DNA from: Sediminibacillus dalangtanensis
GTDB lineage: Bacteria; Bacillota; Bacilli; Bacillales; Amphibacillaceae
Direction: 5' to 3'
Length of the DNA: 64,000 nt
NCBI RefSeq assembly: GCF_017792025.1
Contig: NZ_CP046956.1
Coordinates: 3,162,001 to 3,226,000 of the forward strand
In this document: positions 17,091 through 26,314 of the stretch, piece after piece
Layout: each line of letters opens with the position of its first letter
Position numbering within the stretch: the stretch's first letter is position 1
Translations under genes and position numbers: made by a program
Notes under the pieces: generated by a model
The model's input: only the letters and a program-made list of their open reading frames with translations
What the model was told of the DNA's origin: nothing
Database searches by the model: none

Positions 17091-18158
17091 TCAAAAAGCA
17101 AAGGACTGTTGTTCGTCCATTTGCAAAATGAAAGTCCTCACTATCTCCTTTACCGCCATCACGTCCCCCAGATCGACCAGCTCCACTGCAGAATGGGTGT
17201 ACCGTGACGGAATCGACAGCACACCTGTCGGAATTCCTTTGTTAGCGTAAGTGACAGCTCCCCCGTCTGTCCCGATGCCGGTGAAAACTTCCAGTTGATA
17301 GGGGATTTGCTCTTTTTGGGCAAAATCGATCAGCAGCTGTTTTATGGTGCTGTGAACAATCAGGCTTGCATCCATCACCTTGATACCCGCTCCCCTGCCT
17401 AAACCAAGACTGTCATCCATCGGACCCTCCGGAGTGTCACTGACCGCTGTCGTATCGATAGCTAAAGCGGCATCAGCGGTTATATGTTGTGCCGCCGTTT
17501 TGGCACCACGCAATCCGACTTCTTCCTGGACGGTAAAAAGAAAGATCAACTCACCGGAAAAAGCGGTCCCCTCCAGTTCCTCCAATACTTGCAGCAATAC
17601 AGCACACCCTGATCGGTCATCAAGCGATTTAGCACGGATTTGCTGTTTATCTGGTGGTCCCAGCAACTTCCATTCCTTTCCCCAGGTTACGGGTGTACCG
17701 ACCTCTACTCCCATTTCCAAGACCTCTTGTTCAGAAGCTGCCCCGATATCAATGTACAACTCCCGATGATTTCTAACCGAAACGACATCATCAAATTTTG
17801 CAAAGTGGGCAGACAACGTACCAATCATGCCGTCAACGATGGAGTCCCTGCCCAACAGCTTGACCGGCTGTGCCGGGAGATTACGGTCATCGTTTCCTCC
17901 CAGCTTTTCAAAACGAAGCAGTCCATTTGGTTCCACTTTTTTGATCAAAAATCCCACTTCATCCATGTGAGCTGTCAATAACAGAACAGGACCCGGTCGA
18001 CTTCCTTTCTTTCTGGCTGTCACATTTCCGAGTGCGTCTACCGTAACGGTATCTGTTCTTTCTTTTAAGTAGTCGGTTAAGTAGTTACTGACTTGATGCT
18101 CATAGCCGCTCGGTCCGAGTAGACTTGTCAGTTTCTTTATATGTTGCAGCACGTCCAT
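17091..18158 (-). CDS. M42 family metallopeptidase (glutamyl aminopeptidase/endoglucanase-like)
   Basis: A 355-residue cytoplasmic di-metal aminopeptidase of the FrvX/YsdC/PepA type. The metal and catalytic motifs are LLTAHMDEVGFLI, KSLDDRSGCAVLLQ, the EE pair in FTVQEEVGLRGA, ALAIDTTAV and YTHSAVE. Family members form 12-subunit tetrahedral complexes that trim peptides. ATG 18158 has AGGGGGAGA just upstream. It is 8 bp after the Lrp-type regulator and 188 bp before dppA on the same strand, which points to a shared role in peptide use. Confidence 0.9.
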   Translation of the reverse strand: MDVLQHIKKLTSLLGPSGYEHQVSNYLTDYLKERTDTVTVDALGNVTARKKGSRPGPVLLLTAHMDEVGFLIKKVEPNGLLRFEKLGGNDDRNLPAQPVKLLGRDSIVDGMIGTLSAHFAKFDDVVSVRNHRELYIDIGAASEQEVLEMGVEVGTPVTWGKEWKLLGPPDKQQIRAKSLDDRSGCAVLLQVLEELEGTAFSGELIFLFTVQEEVGLRGAKTAAQHITADAALAIDTTAVSDTPEGPMDDSLGLGRGAGIKVMDASLIVHSTIKQLLIDFAQKEQIPYQLEVFTGIGTDGGAVTYANKGIPTGVLSIPSRYTHSAVELVDLGDVMAVKEIVRTFILQMDEQQSFAF

Positions 18159-18166
18159 TCTCCCCC

Positions 18167-18613
18167 TTATATATACTCAAACGTATTTTTGTAGTTCTCC
18201 AGTTGGATAATCGTGTTGATTTCAACGATCCCTTCAATCTTGTCCAACTGCAAAATACTCTCCCTGATATCCTCCTGGCTTTGCACATTGATTTGAATCA
18301 ATAGTGGATAGGGGCCGGAAGTCATGGTAATAAACCTGACTTCCTTCATTGTCTTCAATTCTTCCATCACCTGTTCACACCGGCCTTGAGCCGTTTTGAT
18401 TTGGATAATGGCTCCCGCCTTCAAACCTAGCGCTATCGGGTTTACGACACCGACTACTTCAATAATGTCGTTTTGCACAAGGTTCTTATACCGCAGACGG
18501 ATTGTCTTTTCTGTCACATTCAATTGATTGGCAATTTCCGAAAAAGGGATTCTGCCATCCTTGGATAATATCCGGATGATACCCCGGTCTAATTCATCGA
18601 TTTGATACTCCAC
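18167..18613 (-). CDS. Lrp/AsnC family transcriptional regulator
   Basis: A 148-residue DNA-binding protein with an N-terminal winged helix-turn-helix (IDELDRGIIRILSKDGRIPF and ANQLNVTEKTIRLRYKNL) and a C-terminal RAM/AsnC effector domain. Such proteins sense an amino acid and control local genes. It starts at GTG 18613 with a weak GGTGAT ribosome site. It heads the minus-strand peptide genes and lies opposite the plus-strand amidohydrolase, so it is well placed to control both arms. Confidence 0.88.
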   Translation of the reverse strand: MEYQIDELDRGIIRILSKDGRIPFSEIANQLNVTEKTIRLRYKNLVQNDIIEVVGVVNPIALGLKAGAIIQIKTAQGRCEQVMEELKTMKEVRFITMTSGPYPLLIQINVQSQEDIRESILQLDKIEGIVEINTIIQLENYKNTFEYI

Positions 18614-18800
18614 TAAATCACCGACTTTCGTCCTATTTTTCTATATTACTACTCTTTTATGATACCTTTTTAAAAAATTAAGATTATTTACAATATTATT
18701 TTTTTGATTTAATATCGTAACAAGGAATTGTATAAAGGCCATTATATAAAGAAAGATTTCAGAAATCAATGATAATTTTGAATTTTTGGGAGGAAATTTC

Positions 18801-19931
18801 ATGAAAGCCATTACAAATGTGACAGGTGTCGACGGAACAGGCCAAAAAATGGAAGACGTCACGATCCTAATCGAAAATGGGAAGTTCTTAGAGATTGGCA
18901 GACAGTTGGTTATACCAGAAGGAACCCAGACGATTGATGCCCACGGCAAGTTTTTCACGCCCGGACTGATTGATGTACATACCCACCTAGGTGTGCATGA
19001 GGAAGGAATCGGAAAAGAAGGGCAGGATTTCAATGAAACTAGCCATGCGGCCACACCTGAAGTGCGATCCATCGATGGCATCAACCCATTCGACAAGGGG
19101 TTTTCCGATGCCCGGAACGCCGGGGTGACCACGGTGCAAGTCATGCCCGGAAGTGCCAACGTGATCGGCGGCGAAATGTGTGTACTTAAAACGGCCGGAA
19201 CAATCGTCGATCAAATGGTCATCCGCAACCCCTCCGGATTGAAAGCTGCTACAGGGGAAAATCCGAAACGGTTCCATGGGGAAAAAGGAAGAATGCCTGT
19301 AACGAGAATGGGAGTCGCCGCCATCCTGCGCCAAAAACTCATCGAAACGGAGAACTACATAGCCAAACGGAAAGCTGGGACTGCCGACCGGGACTTGGCC
19401 TACGAACAGCTTGCAAAAGTATTGAACAAGGAAATCCCTTTGCGTGTCCATGCCCATCGTGCGGACGATATCGTGACCGTTTTGCGGATTAAACGGGAGT
19501 TTTCCATCGACGTGACAATCGAACATTGTACAGAGGGACATTTGCTTGCACCCTACCTAGCGGAGCATGGTGTCCGTGTCTCTTCTGGTCCGACCATGAC
19601 CCCTCGCTCGAAAGTAGAGTTGTCCGACAAAGGCTGGCATACGCTTCCTGCTTTAGCAGAAGCCGGTGTACCATTTTCCATCACTACCGACCATCCGGTA
19701 ATCGCCATCGAACATTTGATGACCAGTGCCATCATGTCGGTCAAAAACGGGCTGAGCGAGGCTCAAGCCATGCGTGCCATCACAATGGATGCTGCCAAGC
19801 ATTTAGGTGTGGAAAGCCGCGTCGGATCGGTGGAAGCAGGTAAAGATGCCGACTTCGTTTTATGGAGCGGAAGTCCATTCGATTTACAAAGCAAGGTAGA
19901 GAAAACATTTATCGAGGGACAGCAAGTATAG
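18801..19931 (+). CDS. Metal-dependent amidohydrolase (imidazolonepropionase/prolidase-like)
   Basis: A 376-residue amidohydrolase-superfamily enzyme. The first metal site is FTPGLIDVHTHLG. Later ligands are in LRVHAHRADD, VTIEHCTEGH and ITTDHP, and the C-terminal beta-sandwich strand is GKDADFVLWSG. ATG 18801 has GGGAGGAAA upstream. The protein is shorter than secreted prolidase relatives and has no signal peptide. It is divergent from the Lrp gene and upstream of peptidases, so a cyclic or modified dipeptide is a reasonable substrate guess; family members act on many amides. Confidence 0.85.
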   Translation: MKAITNVTGVDGTGQKMEDVTILIENGKFLEIGRQLVIPEGTQTIDAHGKFFTPGLIDVHTHLGVHEEGIGKEGQDFNETSHAATPEVRSIDGINPFDKGFSDARNAGVTTVQVMPGSANVIGGEMCVLKTAGTIVDQMVIRNPSGLKAATGENPKRFHGEKGRMPVTRMGVAAILRQKLIETENYIAKRKAGTADRDLAYEQLAKVLNKEIPLRVHAHRADDIVTVLRIKREFSIDVTIEHCTEGHLLAPYLAEHGVRVSSGPTMTPRSKVELSDKGWHTLPALAEAGVPFSITTDHPVIAIEHLMTSAIMSVKNGLSEAQAMRAITMDAAKHLGVESRVGSVEAGKDADFVLWSGSPFDLQSKVEKTFIEGQQV

Positions 19932-19974
19932 TAGGGAGTTTCATGAATAAACCGGAAAAATATATCATAGAAAA

Positions 19975-20062
19975 GCGTATGCACCTGATACTGTAAAAAC
20001 GGGTGACGCTCTTTGTCACCGAGTGGGTTGGCCTTAGGACCTCTTAGAGGTTAGCGGTACGC
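19975..20062 (+). promoter_or_regulatory. Candidate structured RNA leader before the S9 peptidase gene
   Basis: A closing stem GCGTA (19975-19979) / TACGC (20058-20062) encloses two perfect hairpins, GGTGAC-GCTCTTT-GTCACC (20002-20020) and ACCTC-TTA-GAGGT (20039-20051), plus CCTTAGG. The three-way-junction shape ends 17 nt before the ribosome site. It matches no riboswitch class I can recall, and it may only be a degenerate terminator of the upstream gene. Confidence 0.35.
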
Positions 20063-20093
20063 AGAAACTTTAAAAAATGAGGATGATAAACAA

Positions 20094-22070
20094 ATGATGA
20101 CAAAAACAATCACTGCGGATGATTTATTGAAATTTTCCTTTCTTTCTGATCCCCAGCTTTCTCCTGATGGAAACTGGGTCGTATATGCTGTCCGCACAAT
20201 CAGCGAAAAGAAAAAATACCAGTCAAATTTATTTGTCGTCAACTTAACGACAAACGAAGCCATTCCATTTACTCATGGGGATAGCTTGGACTACCAACCA
20301 CGCTGGTCCCCCGACGGACAAACAATTGTTTTCACTTCGAACCGATCCGGCAAACAACAGGTTTGGAAAATTTCATTCAGGGGTGGGGAAGCTGAACAGC
20401 TCACTAATTTCAAACACGGCGCCTCACAGCCCGTCTTTTCACCAGATGGACATAAACTGCTGCTCAAGGTTCCCCTTTCCGACCAGGACAGTGTGGAAGA
20501 GGAAGCCGATGAAAAAGATAACGAGGACGCCAGCAAAGAAGCTTACGCTACTACACGCCTCAAGTATAAATCGGATGATGCCGGACTTTTGCATGATACC
20601 TATCAACAACTGGTCCTATGGGATCTCAAAGACGAGACAGCCGTGCAGCTTACCAGCGGCAAATTCGACCATCAGTTTGGAAGCTTTTCTCCTGACGGAA
20701 GCCGTATCGCTTTCAGTGCCAATCGTACAGATGATCCCGATCGTTCCTTCGTCTCAGACATTTTTGAATACGACCTGAAGGATGGGATTTTGACCAGACT
20801 TACTAATGGCATCGGGATGTTCATCCAGCCGAATTACGCCCCTGACGGAAACAAGTTGTCTCTATTAGGACACGATTTGACCTATGCAGGAGCAACACTT
20901 ACCAGGGTTTGGGTATTGGACCGAATCAGCAAGCAGCTTACTTGCCTGACAGACGATTGGGATGTACAGGCATCCGATGTTGCCATCAATGATATGGGAA
21001 CGGGTACAGCAGGGAAGGGCGCCCTATGGGACAAGCAGCAGGATCGACTATACTTTTTGGGCAGCCAGAATGGGAACACCTCTGTCTACCAAGTAAGCAT
21101 GGAAAAACAAGTGTCCACAGTTACCGGTGGAAGCAGGCAAATTTATGCTTTTCAATTGGACAATAAAGGAAATGCCGTCATCGCTGTCAGCGACCAACTG
21201 ACACCAGGCGACCTTTATTTTGTTCCAAAATCAGGCGGCGATGAAAAGCGACTGACAGCCGTTAACAAGTGGCTTGACGATCGAACGCTTTCTTCAACTG
21301 AAGAGATTCACTTTCAAGCTTCAGACGGACAAAAGTTGCATGGTTGGATGATGAGGCCTGTTGGATTTACAAAAGAAAAAAAGCACCCACTTATCGTGGA
21401 AGTACACGGTGGTCCGCATGCCATGTACAGCAATGCCTTCATGCATGAATTCCAAGTACTTGCCGCAGCCGGGTACGGCGTTTTGTTCATCAATCCCCGC
21501 GGCAGTCATGGCTATGGTCAGACTTTTGTCGATGCGGTGCGCGGTGATTATGGAGGAAAAGACTATCAGGACATTCTCGATGCTGTAGATTACGCAACAT
21601 CCCACTTTGAATGGATCGATGAAAACCGTATAGGAATCACTGGGGGAAGCTATGGAGGATTCATGACGAACTGGGCAGTCGGACATACAAATCGTTTCAA
21701 AGCTGCCGTTACACAGCGTTCCATCAGTAATTGGATCAGCTTCTACGGAGTCAGTGATATTGGTTACTTTTTTACCGATTGGGAGCTAAAAACCAATTTA
21801 CTCGAAGATCCGGACCGCATGTGGAAACATTCTCCCCTTCGCTATGTAAAAGATATCGAGACACCGCTGCTGATATTGCATAGTGAAAATGATTTTCGCT
21901 GTCCGATCGAACAAGGCGAACAGCTATACGTCGCCCTTAAGCACCAAAACAAAACGACAAAGTTTGTGCGATTCCCCGGGTCTAATCATGAATTGTCCCG
22001 CAGCGGAGATCCTTCCCTGCGAATTCGCCGTTTGAACGAAATCACGGATTGGTTTGACCACTATCTATAA
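20094..22070 (+). CDS. S9 family prolyl oligopeptidase-like serine peptidase
   Basis: A 658-residue acylaminoacyl-peptidase-type enzyme. The N-terminal 400 residues form a WD40/TolB-like beta-propeller with repeats such as SPDGNWVVYAV and SPDGQTIVFTS. The C-terminal alpha/beta hydrolase carries the nucleophile in ITGGSYGGFMTNW, the Asp in LHSENDFRCP and the His in GSNHELSRSG. There is no signal peptide, so it acts in the cytoplasm on short peptides entering the cell. The start at ATG 20094 follows GAGGAT by about 10 nt. It is followed by pcp after 21 bp. Confidence 0.92.
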   Translation: MMTKTITADDLLKFSFLSDPQLSPDGNWVVYAVRTISEKKKYQSNLFVVNLTTNEAIPFTHGDSLDYQPRWSPDGQTIVFTSNRSGKQQVWKISFRGGEAEQLTNFKHGASQPVFSPDGHKLLLKVPLSDQDSVEEEADEKDNEDASKEAYATTRLKYKSDDAGLLHDTYQQLVLWDLKDETAVQLTSGKFDHQFGSFSPDGSRIAFSANRTDDPDRSFVSDIFEYDLKDGILTRLTNGIGMFIQPNYAPDGNKLSLLGHDLTYAGATLTRVWVLDRISKQLTCLTDDWDVQASDVAINDMGTGTAGKGALWDKQQDRLYFLGSQNGNTSVYQVSMEKQVSTVTGGSRQIYAFQLDNKGNAVIAVSDQLTPGDLYFVPKSGGDEKRLTAVNKWLDDRTLSSTEEIHFQASDGQKLHGWMMRPVGFTKEKKHPLIVEVHGGPHAMYSNAFMHEFQVLAAAGYGVLFINPRGSHGYGQTFVDAVRGDYGGKDYQDILDAVDYATSHFEWIDENRIGITGGSYGGFMTNWAVGHTNRFKAAVTQRSISNWISFYGVSDIGYFFTDWELKTNLLEDPDRMWKHSPLRYVKDIETPLLILHSENDFRCPIEQGEQLYVALKHQNKTTKFVRFPGSNHELSRSGDPSLRIRRLNEITDWFDHYL

Positions 22071-22091
22071 TCAGGAGAAGAGGTTTTATTC

Positions 22092-22715
22092 ATGAAGATA
22101 TTACTAACAGGTTTTGAACCGTTTTTGGGGATGAGTGAAAATCCAACCGAGCTTGTAACTAAAAAATTCACAGGGAAAACATTCATGGGCATGGAGATAA
22201 TCGGTCATATATTGCCCGTTGATTTCCAAAAAGCTTCGAAACAACTGATCACTCAAGTAGACCAACTGCAGCCGGATATGATTGTTTCCCTCGGTTTGGC
22301 TGCCGGCCGCAACCGGATTACACCGGAACGGATCGCCATCAACTGTATGGACGGAGAACCGGATAATGCCGGGAACAGCTTTCAGGACAAAAAAATAGCC
22401 GACAACGGCCCTGATGGTTATTTTTCCACTCTGCCAATCCGGACCTTGGTGGATGCACTTCAGCAAACAGGCATTCCCGCCGGCATCTCTAATTCAGCAG
22501 GTACTTATCTTTGCAATCAAGTCATGTACACAGCCCGCCACTATATCGAAACCAGCGACATCGATTGCCGAACAGGCTTTATCCATATGCCCGCCCACCA
22601 CAAGCTGGCACTGGAGAATCCGAAGCTTCCTTCCTGGTCGTTGAACGATTTGAACACAGCTGTGGAGGTCATTTTGCAGGAGCTGGCAAAAACATCTAAA
22701 AAGGCAATCAGCTAA
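22092..22715 (+). CDS. pcp: Pyroglutamyl-peptidase I
   Basis: A 207-residue cysteine peptidase (C15 family) that removes N-terminal pyroglutamate. The start MKILLTGFEPF is diagnostic. The catalytic triad is visible as Glu in RNRITPERIAIN, Cys in SNSAGTYLCNQVMY and His in GFIHMPAHH. It is 21 bp after the S9 peptidase and likely in the same transcript, which adds pyroglutamyl peptides to the substrates this island can use. Confidence 0.95.
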   Translation: MKILLTGFEPFLGMSENPTELVTKKFTGKTFMGMEIIGHILPVDFQKASKQLITQVDQLQPDMIVSLGLAAGRNRITPERIAINCMDGEPDNAGNSFQDKKIADNGPDGYFSTLPIRTLVDALQQTGIPAGISNSAGTYLCNQVMYTARHYIETSDIDCRTGFIHMPAHHKLALENPKLPSWSLNDLNTAVEVILQELAKTSKKAIS

Positions 22716-22840
22716 ACGATTGTGTCGGTCGCCCGCATAAAGGAAAGTAAGTTGCCAAAGCGGTTCCCGGCTCTCAAACTAGATAAAAAGAAATAAACCG
22801 ATTGAACCGATTTAATCAACAATTTTAGGAGGACATGTTA

Positions 22841-24649
22841 ATGACCAAACACCAACGTATAAGCCGTGACCAGGTCCCTAATGCAGCAACCTGGGATTTA
22901 ACCGATTTATTCGCTTCAAGGGATGAATGGGAAGAGGAATTACGTGCAGTCCAGCAAAGTTTACCAGAAGTCACTCAGTATCAGGGAGAAGTCGGAGAAA
23001 ATGCTGCAACACTCCGAGACTGTTTAGAAGCCCGCGAACAGTTGTTGCAACGGGTAGTACGAGTAGCCACTTATGCAAACTTAAGGCAATCAGCTGACAG
23101 TGCCGATAGTACCAACCAGGCGGATGCAGCAAAGGTAAGCGATGCTTTGGCAAAAATCGACGCGGCTCTTTCCTTTGTGGAAATCGAAATCATTTCCGTT
23201 CCGGAAGCGAAACTCAATCAATTTTTCGATGATGAGCCGAAGCTTATTCCTTTCTCCAAATACGTAAATGATTTAAAAGAAAAACAACCGCATACCCTGT
23301 CAGCGGAAACAGAGTCGGCTCTGGCTTCTTTGGGTTCTTTATTCCGTTCTCCTTATACTACATATAATCGGAGCAAGCTGTCAGACATGCAGTTTGAACC
23401 TTTCGCCAATGATAATGGAGAGTATCAACCGAATTCCTTTTCCCTGTATGAAGCCAATTACGAAGCCTCCCCATCTGCTGTGGTTAGGAAAAATGCATTT
23501 GATTCTTTTGTCAAAACGTTAAAACAGTATAAAAACACGTTTGCTGCTACCTATGCCACCAAAGTCAATCAGGAAGTAGTGATGTCGAGGCTGCGCAACT
23601 ATGATTCCGTCACCGACATGCTGCTGGCCCCACAGCAAGTGACACAGGAAATGTACCATAACCAGTTGGATATTCTTCTAGAGGAATTGGCTCCGCATAT
23701 GCGCCGATTTGCCAAGTTGAAACAGCAAGTACTCGGTTTGGAGAAAATGGCCTTCCATGATTTAAAAGCCCCGCTCGACCCTGATTTCAATCCGGAAACC
23801 AGTTATGAAGAGGCGGCCGAAACCGTATTGGAAGCTCTAAAGGTCATGGGACCCGAATACAGCCGCATTATGGAAACAGCATTATCTGAACGTTGGATCG
23901 ACTATGCCGACAACATCGGAAAATCGACCGGTGCTTTTTGCTCCAGTCCATATGGCGTTCATCCCTATATATTGACAACCTGGACCAATCAAATGCGTGG
24001 AGCCTTTACGCTCGCCCACGAACTCGGACACGCAGGTCACTTTTATCTGGCTGGCAAAAATCAACGCATGACCAATACCAGACCATCTACCTATTTCATC
24101 GAAGCACCTTCAACGATGAACGAAATGCTGCTTGGCAACCATTTGTTATCGAATACTGATGATACCCGGATGAGAAGATGGGTCATTTTACAGCTGCTTG
24201 GCACCTATTATCATAACTTCGTTACCCATCTGCTGGAAGGAGCTTTTCAGCGCAGGGTCTATCAGCTTGCAGAAGCCGGCGAGCCATTGACAGCCGACGT
24301 TTTATCCGGGCAAAAAGCTGCTGTATTGTCGGAGTTTTGGGGTGCTGCCGTCGAAATTGATGAAGGAGCGAGCTTGACCTGGATGCGCCAGCCGCATTAC
24401 TATATGGGTCTTTATCCTTACACGTATTCAGCAGGATTGACGGTTTCTACAGCCGTTTCACAAACCATTTTCGAGGAAGGACAGCCTGCCATCGACCGTT
24501 GGCTTGACGTTTTAAAAGCAGGAGGTACCAAGAAACCACTCGATCTAATTAAACAAGCAGGTGTCGACATGGAAAAGCCCGATGCCATCCGCCAGGCCGT
24601 CTCCTATGTTGCCAGCCTGATCGACGAACTCGAAAAAAGCTACAACTGA
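22841..24649 (+). CDS. pepF: Oligoendopeptidase F
   Basis: A 602-residue M3B zinc endopeptidase that cuts short peptides in the cytoplasm. The zinc site HELGH lies in TLAHELGHAGHFYLAG (about residue 393), and the third ligand is Glu in the downstream FIEAPSTMNEML helix. ATG 22841 is preferred, because AGGAGGA lies 7 nt upstream; the ATG two codons earlier is too close. The coiled N-terminal helical lobe is complete. A long hairpin terminator follows directly, closing the plus-strand peptidase arm. Confidence 0.94.
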   Translation: MTKHQRISRDQVPNAATWDLTDLFASRDEWEEELRAVQQSLPEVTQYQGEVGENAATLRDCLEAREQLLQRVVRVATYANLRQSADSADSTNQADAAKVSDALAKIDAALSFVEIEIISVPEAKLNQFFDDEPKLIPFSKYVNDLKEKQPHTLSAETESALASLGSLFRSPYTTYNRSKLSDMQFEPFANDNGEYQPNSFSLYEANYEASPSAVVRKNAFDSFVKTLKQYKNTFAATYATKVNQEVVMSRLRNYDSVTDMLLAPQQVTQEMYHNQLDILLEELAPHMRRFAKLKQQVLGLEKMAFHDLKAPLDPDFNPETSYEEAAETVLEALKVMGPEYSRIMETALSERWIDYADNIGKSTGAFCSSPYGVHPYILTTWTNQMRGAFTLAHELGHAGHFYLAGKNQRMTNTRPSTYFIEAPSTMNEMLLGNHLLSNTDDTRMRRWVILQLLGTYYHNFVTHLLEGAFQRRVYQLAEAGEPLTADVLSGQKAAVLSEFWGAAVEIDEGASLTWMRQPHYYMGLYPYTYSAGLTVSTAVSQTIFEEGQPAIDRWLDVLKAGGTKKPLDLIKQAGVDMEKPDAIRQAVSYVASLIDELEKSYN

Positions 24650-24653
24650 TGAA

Positions 24654-24720
24654 GGGACAGTCCCCCACCCAATTAACACTGCGTCACGCTAACACGACAG
24701 TGCGGTGGGGGACTGTTCCC
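24654..24720 (+). terminator. Long GGGACAGTCCCC-type hairpin/terminator after pepF
   Basis: GGGACAGTCCCCCACC pairs with GGTGGGGGACTGTTCCC, and inside it CACTG pairs with CAGTG around a 16-nt loop. The arms are unusually long and the T-run after it (ATTTTC) is short. It starts 5 nt after the pepF stop codon. Confidence 0.65.
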
Positions 24721-24850
24721 ATTTTCATATATTTTTCTGAATATTCGTGATATTGCACAACTAGGCATCCCTTTTCTTGTGCACGTTGTCCATTTACTTC
24801 CTTCCCCTTCTTCTATACGCTTAATCTATGGATAAAAAGGAGGAAAAGGA

Positions 24851-25978
24851 ATGGCGAAAATCAATCTCTCAAATATTGAAAAAGTTTATGATAAAAAAGT
24901 CTCAGCAGTGCAAAACTTCAATTTGGAAGTGGAAGACAAAGAATTTATCGTATTTGTCGGCCCTTCCGGATGTGGCAAATCGACAACGCTGCGAATGATT
25001 GCCGGATTGGAAGAAATCACTTCTGGCGACTTTCTAATCGATGGGAAACGCATGAACGATATTCCCCCAAAAGACCGTGATATTGCCATGGTTTTTCAAA
25101 ACTACGCACTCTATCCGCATATGGACGTATACAGCAATATGGCATTCGGACTGAAACTGCGTAAATTTGATAAAAAAGAAATAGATAGACGGGTGAAGGA
25201 AGCAGCGAAAATCCTCGGTCTGGAAGGATACTTAAAGCGAAAGCCAAAAGCGCTTTCTGGCGGACAAAGACAGCGGGTCGCACTTGGACGGGCGATTGTC
25301 CGGGATGCAAAAGTGTTTTTGATGGACGAGCCGTTATCCAATCTAGATGCCAAATTACGGGTTCAAATGCGCGCAGAAATTCAAAAGCTGCATAAACGAC
25401 TGCAAACAACTACTATTTACGTCACGCACGACCAAACCGAGGCCATGACGATGGCAAGCCGTCTAGTGGTCATGAAGGATGGCATTGTCCAACAAGTCGG
25501 AGCCCCCAAAGAAGTCTATGACTGTCCAAACAATGTATTCGTTGGTGGTTTCATCGGTTCTCCCTCTATGAATTTCTTTCATGGCAGGATAACGGACGAC
25601 GGTTTTGTCATCGGCGACTTCCGGTTCAAACTTCCAGAAGCCAAATTAAAACAACTTTCAAGATTAGGCTATCGGGAAAAGGATGTGATAATGGGTATCC
25701 GACCGGAGGCCATCGAAAAGGAGGAGCAAATTGCTCCAAATAAATCAGATACGAGTTTCCCTGTCACCGTCGATGTAGCCGAACTTATGGGAGCAGAAAC
25801 ATACCTTTATTCAAGTCTAGGGGAACAAACCTTTATTGCAAGGATCGATGCCAAGTTTTCTATTCAAGGCGGGGATCAGCTGAACCTTTCTTTTGATATG
25901 GAGCAGGTTCTTTTCTTTGATCAAGACAGCGAGGATCGAATTCATCTTGATGCCGAAGTCGCCTCCGCAACCGGCTAA
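24851..25978 (+). CDS. Sugar ABC transporter ATP-binding protein (MsmX/UgpC type)
   Basis: A 375-residue CUT1-family ATPase with Walker A GPSGCGKST, signature LSGGQRQRVA, Walker B VFLMDEPLSNLDA, H-loop VTHDQTEA, and a C-terminal OB/TOBE regulatory domain (IMGIRPEAIEKEEQ onward). No sugar permease or binding protein is nearby, so it stands alone like MsmX of Bacillus subtilis, which powers several sugar importers. AAGGAGG precedes the ATG. Alternatively it could serve a single remote maltose- or glycerol-phosphate-type system. Confidence 0.88.
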   Translation: MAKINLSNIEKVYDKKVSAVQNFNLEVEDKEFIVFVGPSGCGKSTTLRMIAGLEEITSGDFLIDGKRMNDIPPKDRDIAMVFQNYALYPHMDVYSNMAFGLKLRKFDKKEIDRRVKEAAKILGLEGYLKRKPKALSGGQRQRVALGRAIVRDAKVFLMDEPLSNLDAKLRVQMRAEIQKLHKRLQTTTIYVTHDQTEAMTMASRLVVMKDGIVQQVGAPKEVYDCPNNVFVGGFIGSPSMNFFHGRITDDGFVIGDFRFKLPEAKLKQLSRLGYREKDVIMGIRPEAIEKEEQIAPNKSDTSFPVTVDVAELMGAETYLYSSLGEQTFIARIDAKFSIQGGDQLNLSFDMEQVLFFDQDSEDRIHLDAEVASATG

Positions 25979-26004
25979 AAAGAAAAAATATTCCGAAATA
26001 TCTG

Positions 26005-26033
26005 TTGACAGTTATCGTTACCATTGGTAATAT
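26005..26033 (+). promoter_or_regulatory. Sigma-A promoter of the SAM-riboswitch operon
   Basis: A consensus TTGACA (26005-26010), a 17-nt spacer and TAATAT (26028-26033) place the start near 26040, about 30 nt before the riboswitch P1 stem. Confidence 0.8.
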
Positions 26034-26071
26034 AATTCCTAATTAAACCAAAAACCAAATAAACGAAGGTG

Positions 26072-26226
26072 TCTCTTATCAAGAGCAGGTGGAGGGAAAT
26101 GGCCCGATGAAGCCCGGCAACCGACTGTAATACCATTGTGAAATGGGGCGTATCACTACGCCGCGGTTCTAACCGCTTAAAGCACGGTGCTAATTCCTGC
26201 AGTAGCAATACTGCAAGATAAGAGAA
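26072..26226 (+). promoter_or_regulatory. SAM-I (S-box) riboswitch
   Basis: The aptamer shows all S-box landmarks: TCTCTTATCAAGAGCAGGTG with GGAGGGA at the 5' side, GATGAAGCCCGGCAACCG, the GGTGCTAATTCCTGC core, and the closing AAGATAAGAGA. The outer stem TCTCTTATC pairs with GATAAGAGA. A terminator follows at 26252. When S-adenosylmethionine is scarce, transcription would read through into the micropeptide, symporter and monooxygenase genes. Confidence 0.96.
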
Positions 26227-26251
26227 AGGGCGTTGCATGTTTTGGATGATA

Positions 26252-26281
26252 AACCTCTTTCTCTTAGAAAGAGGTTTTTTT
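26252..26281 (+). terminator. Riboswitch-controlled intrinsic terminator
   Basis: AACCTCTTTCT and AGAAAGAGGTT form a strong stem followed by a T-run, 25 nt after the SAM aptamer. The AGAGAAAG sequence at the 3' end of P1 could pair with the CTCTTTCTCTT arm, giving the antiterminator. Confidence 0.92.
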
Positions 26282-26314
26282 GATTGCTTTTATCAACTAA
26301 AGGAGGAATACGAA

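Noticed and set aside
24851..25978. Orphan ATPase as part of the SAM-riboswitch operon
   Set aside because: The riboswitch has its own promoter after this gene, and the ATPase is of the sugar (CUT1) type.
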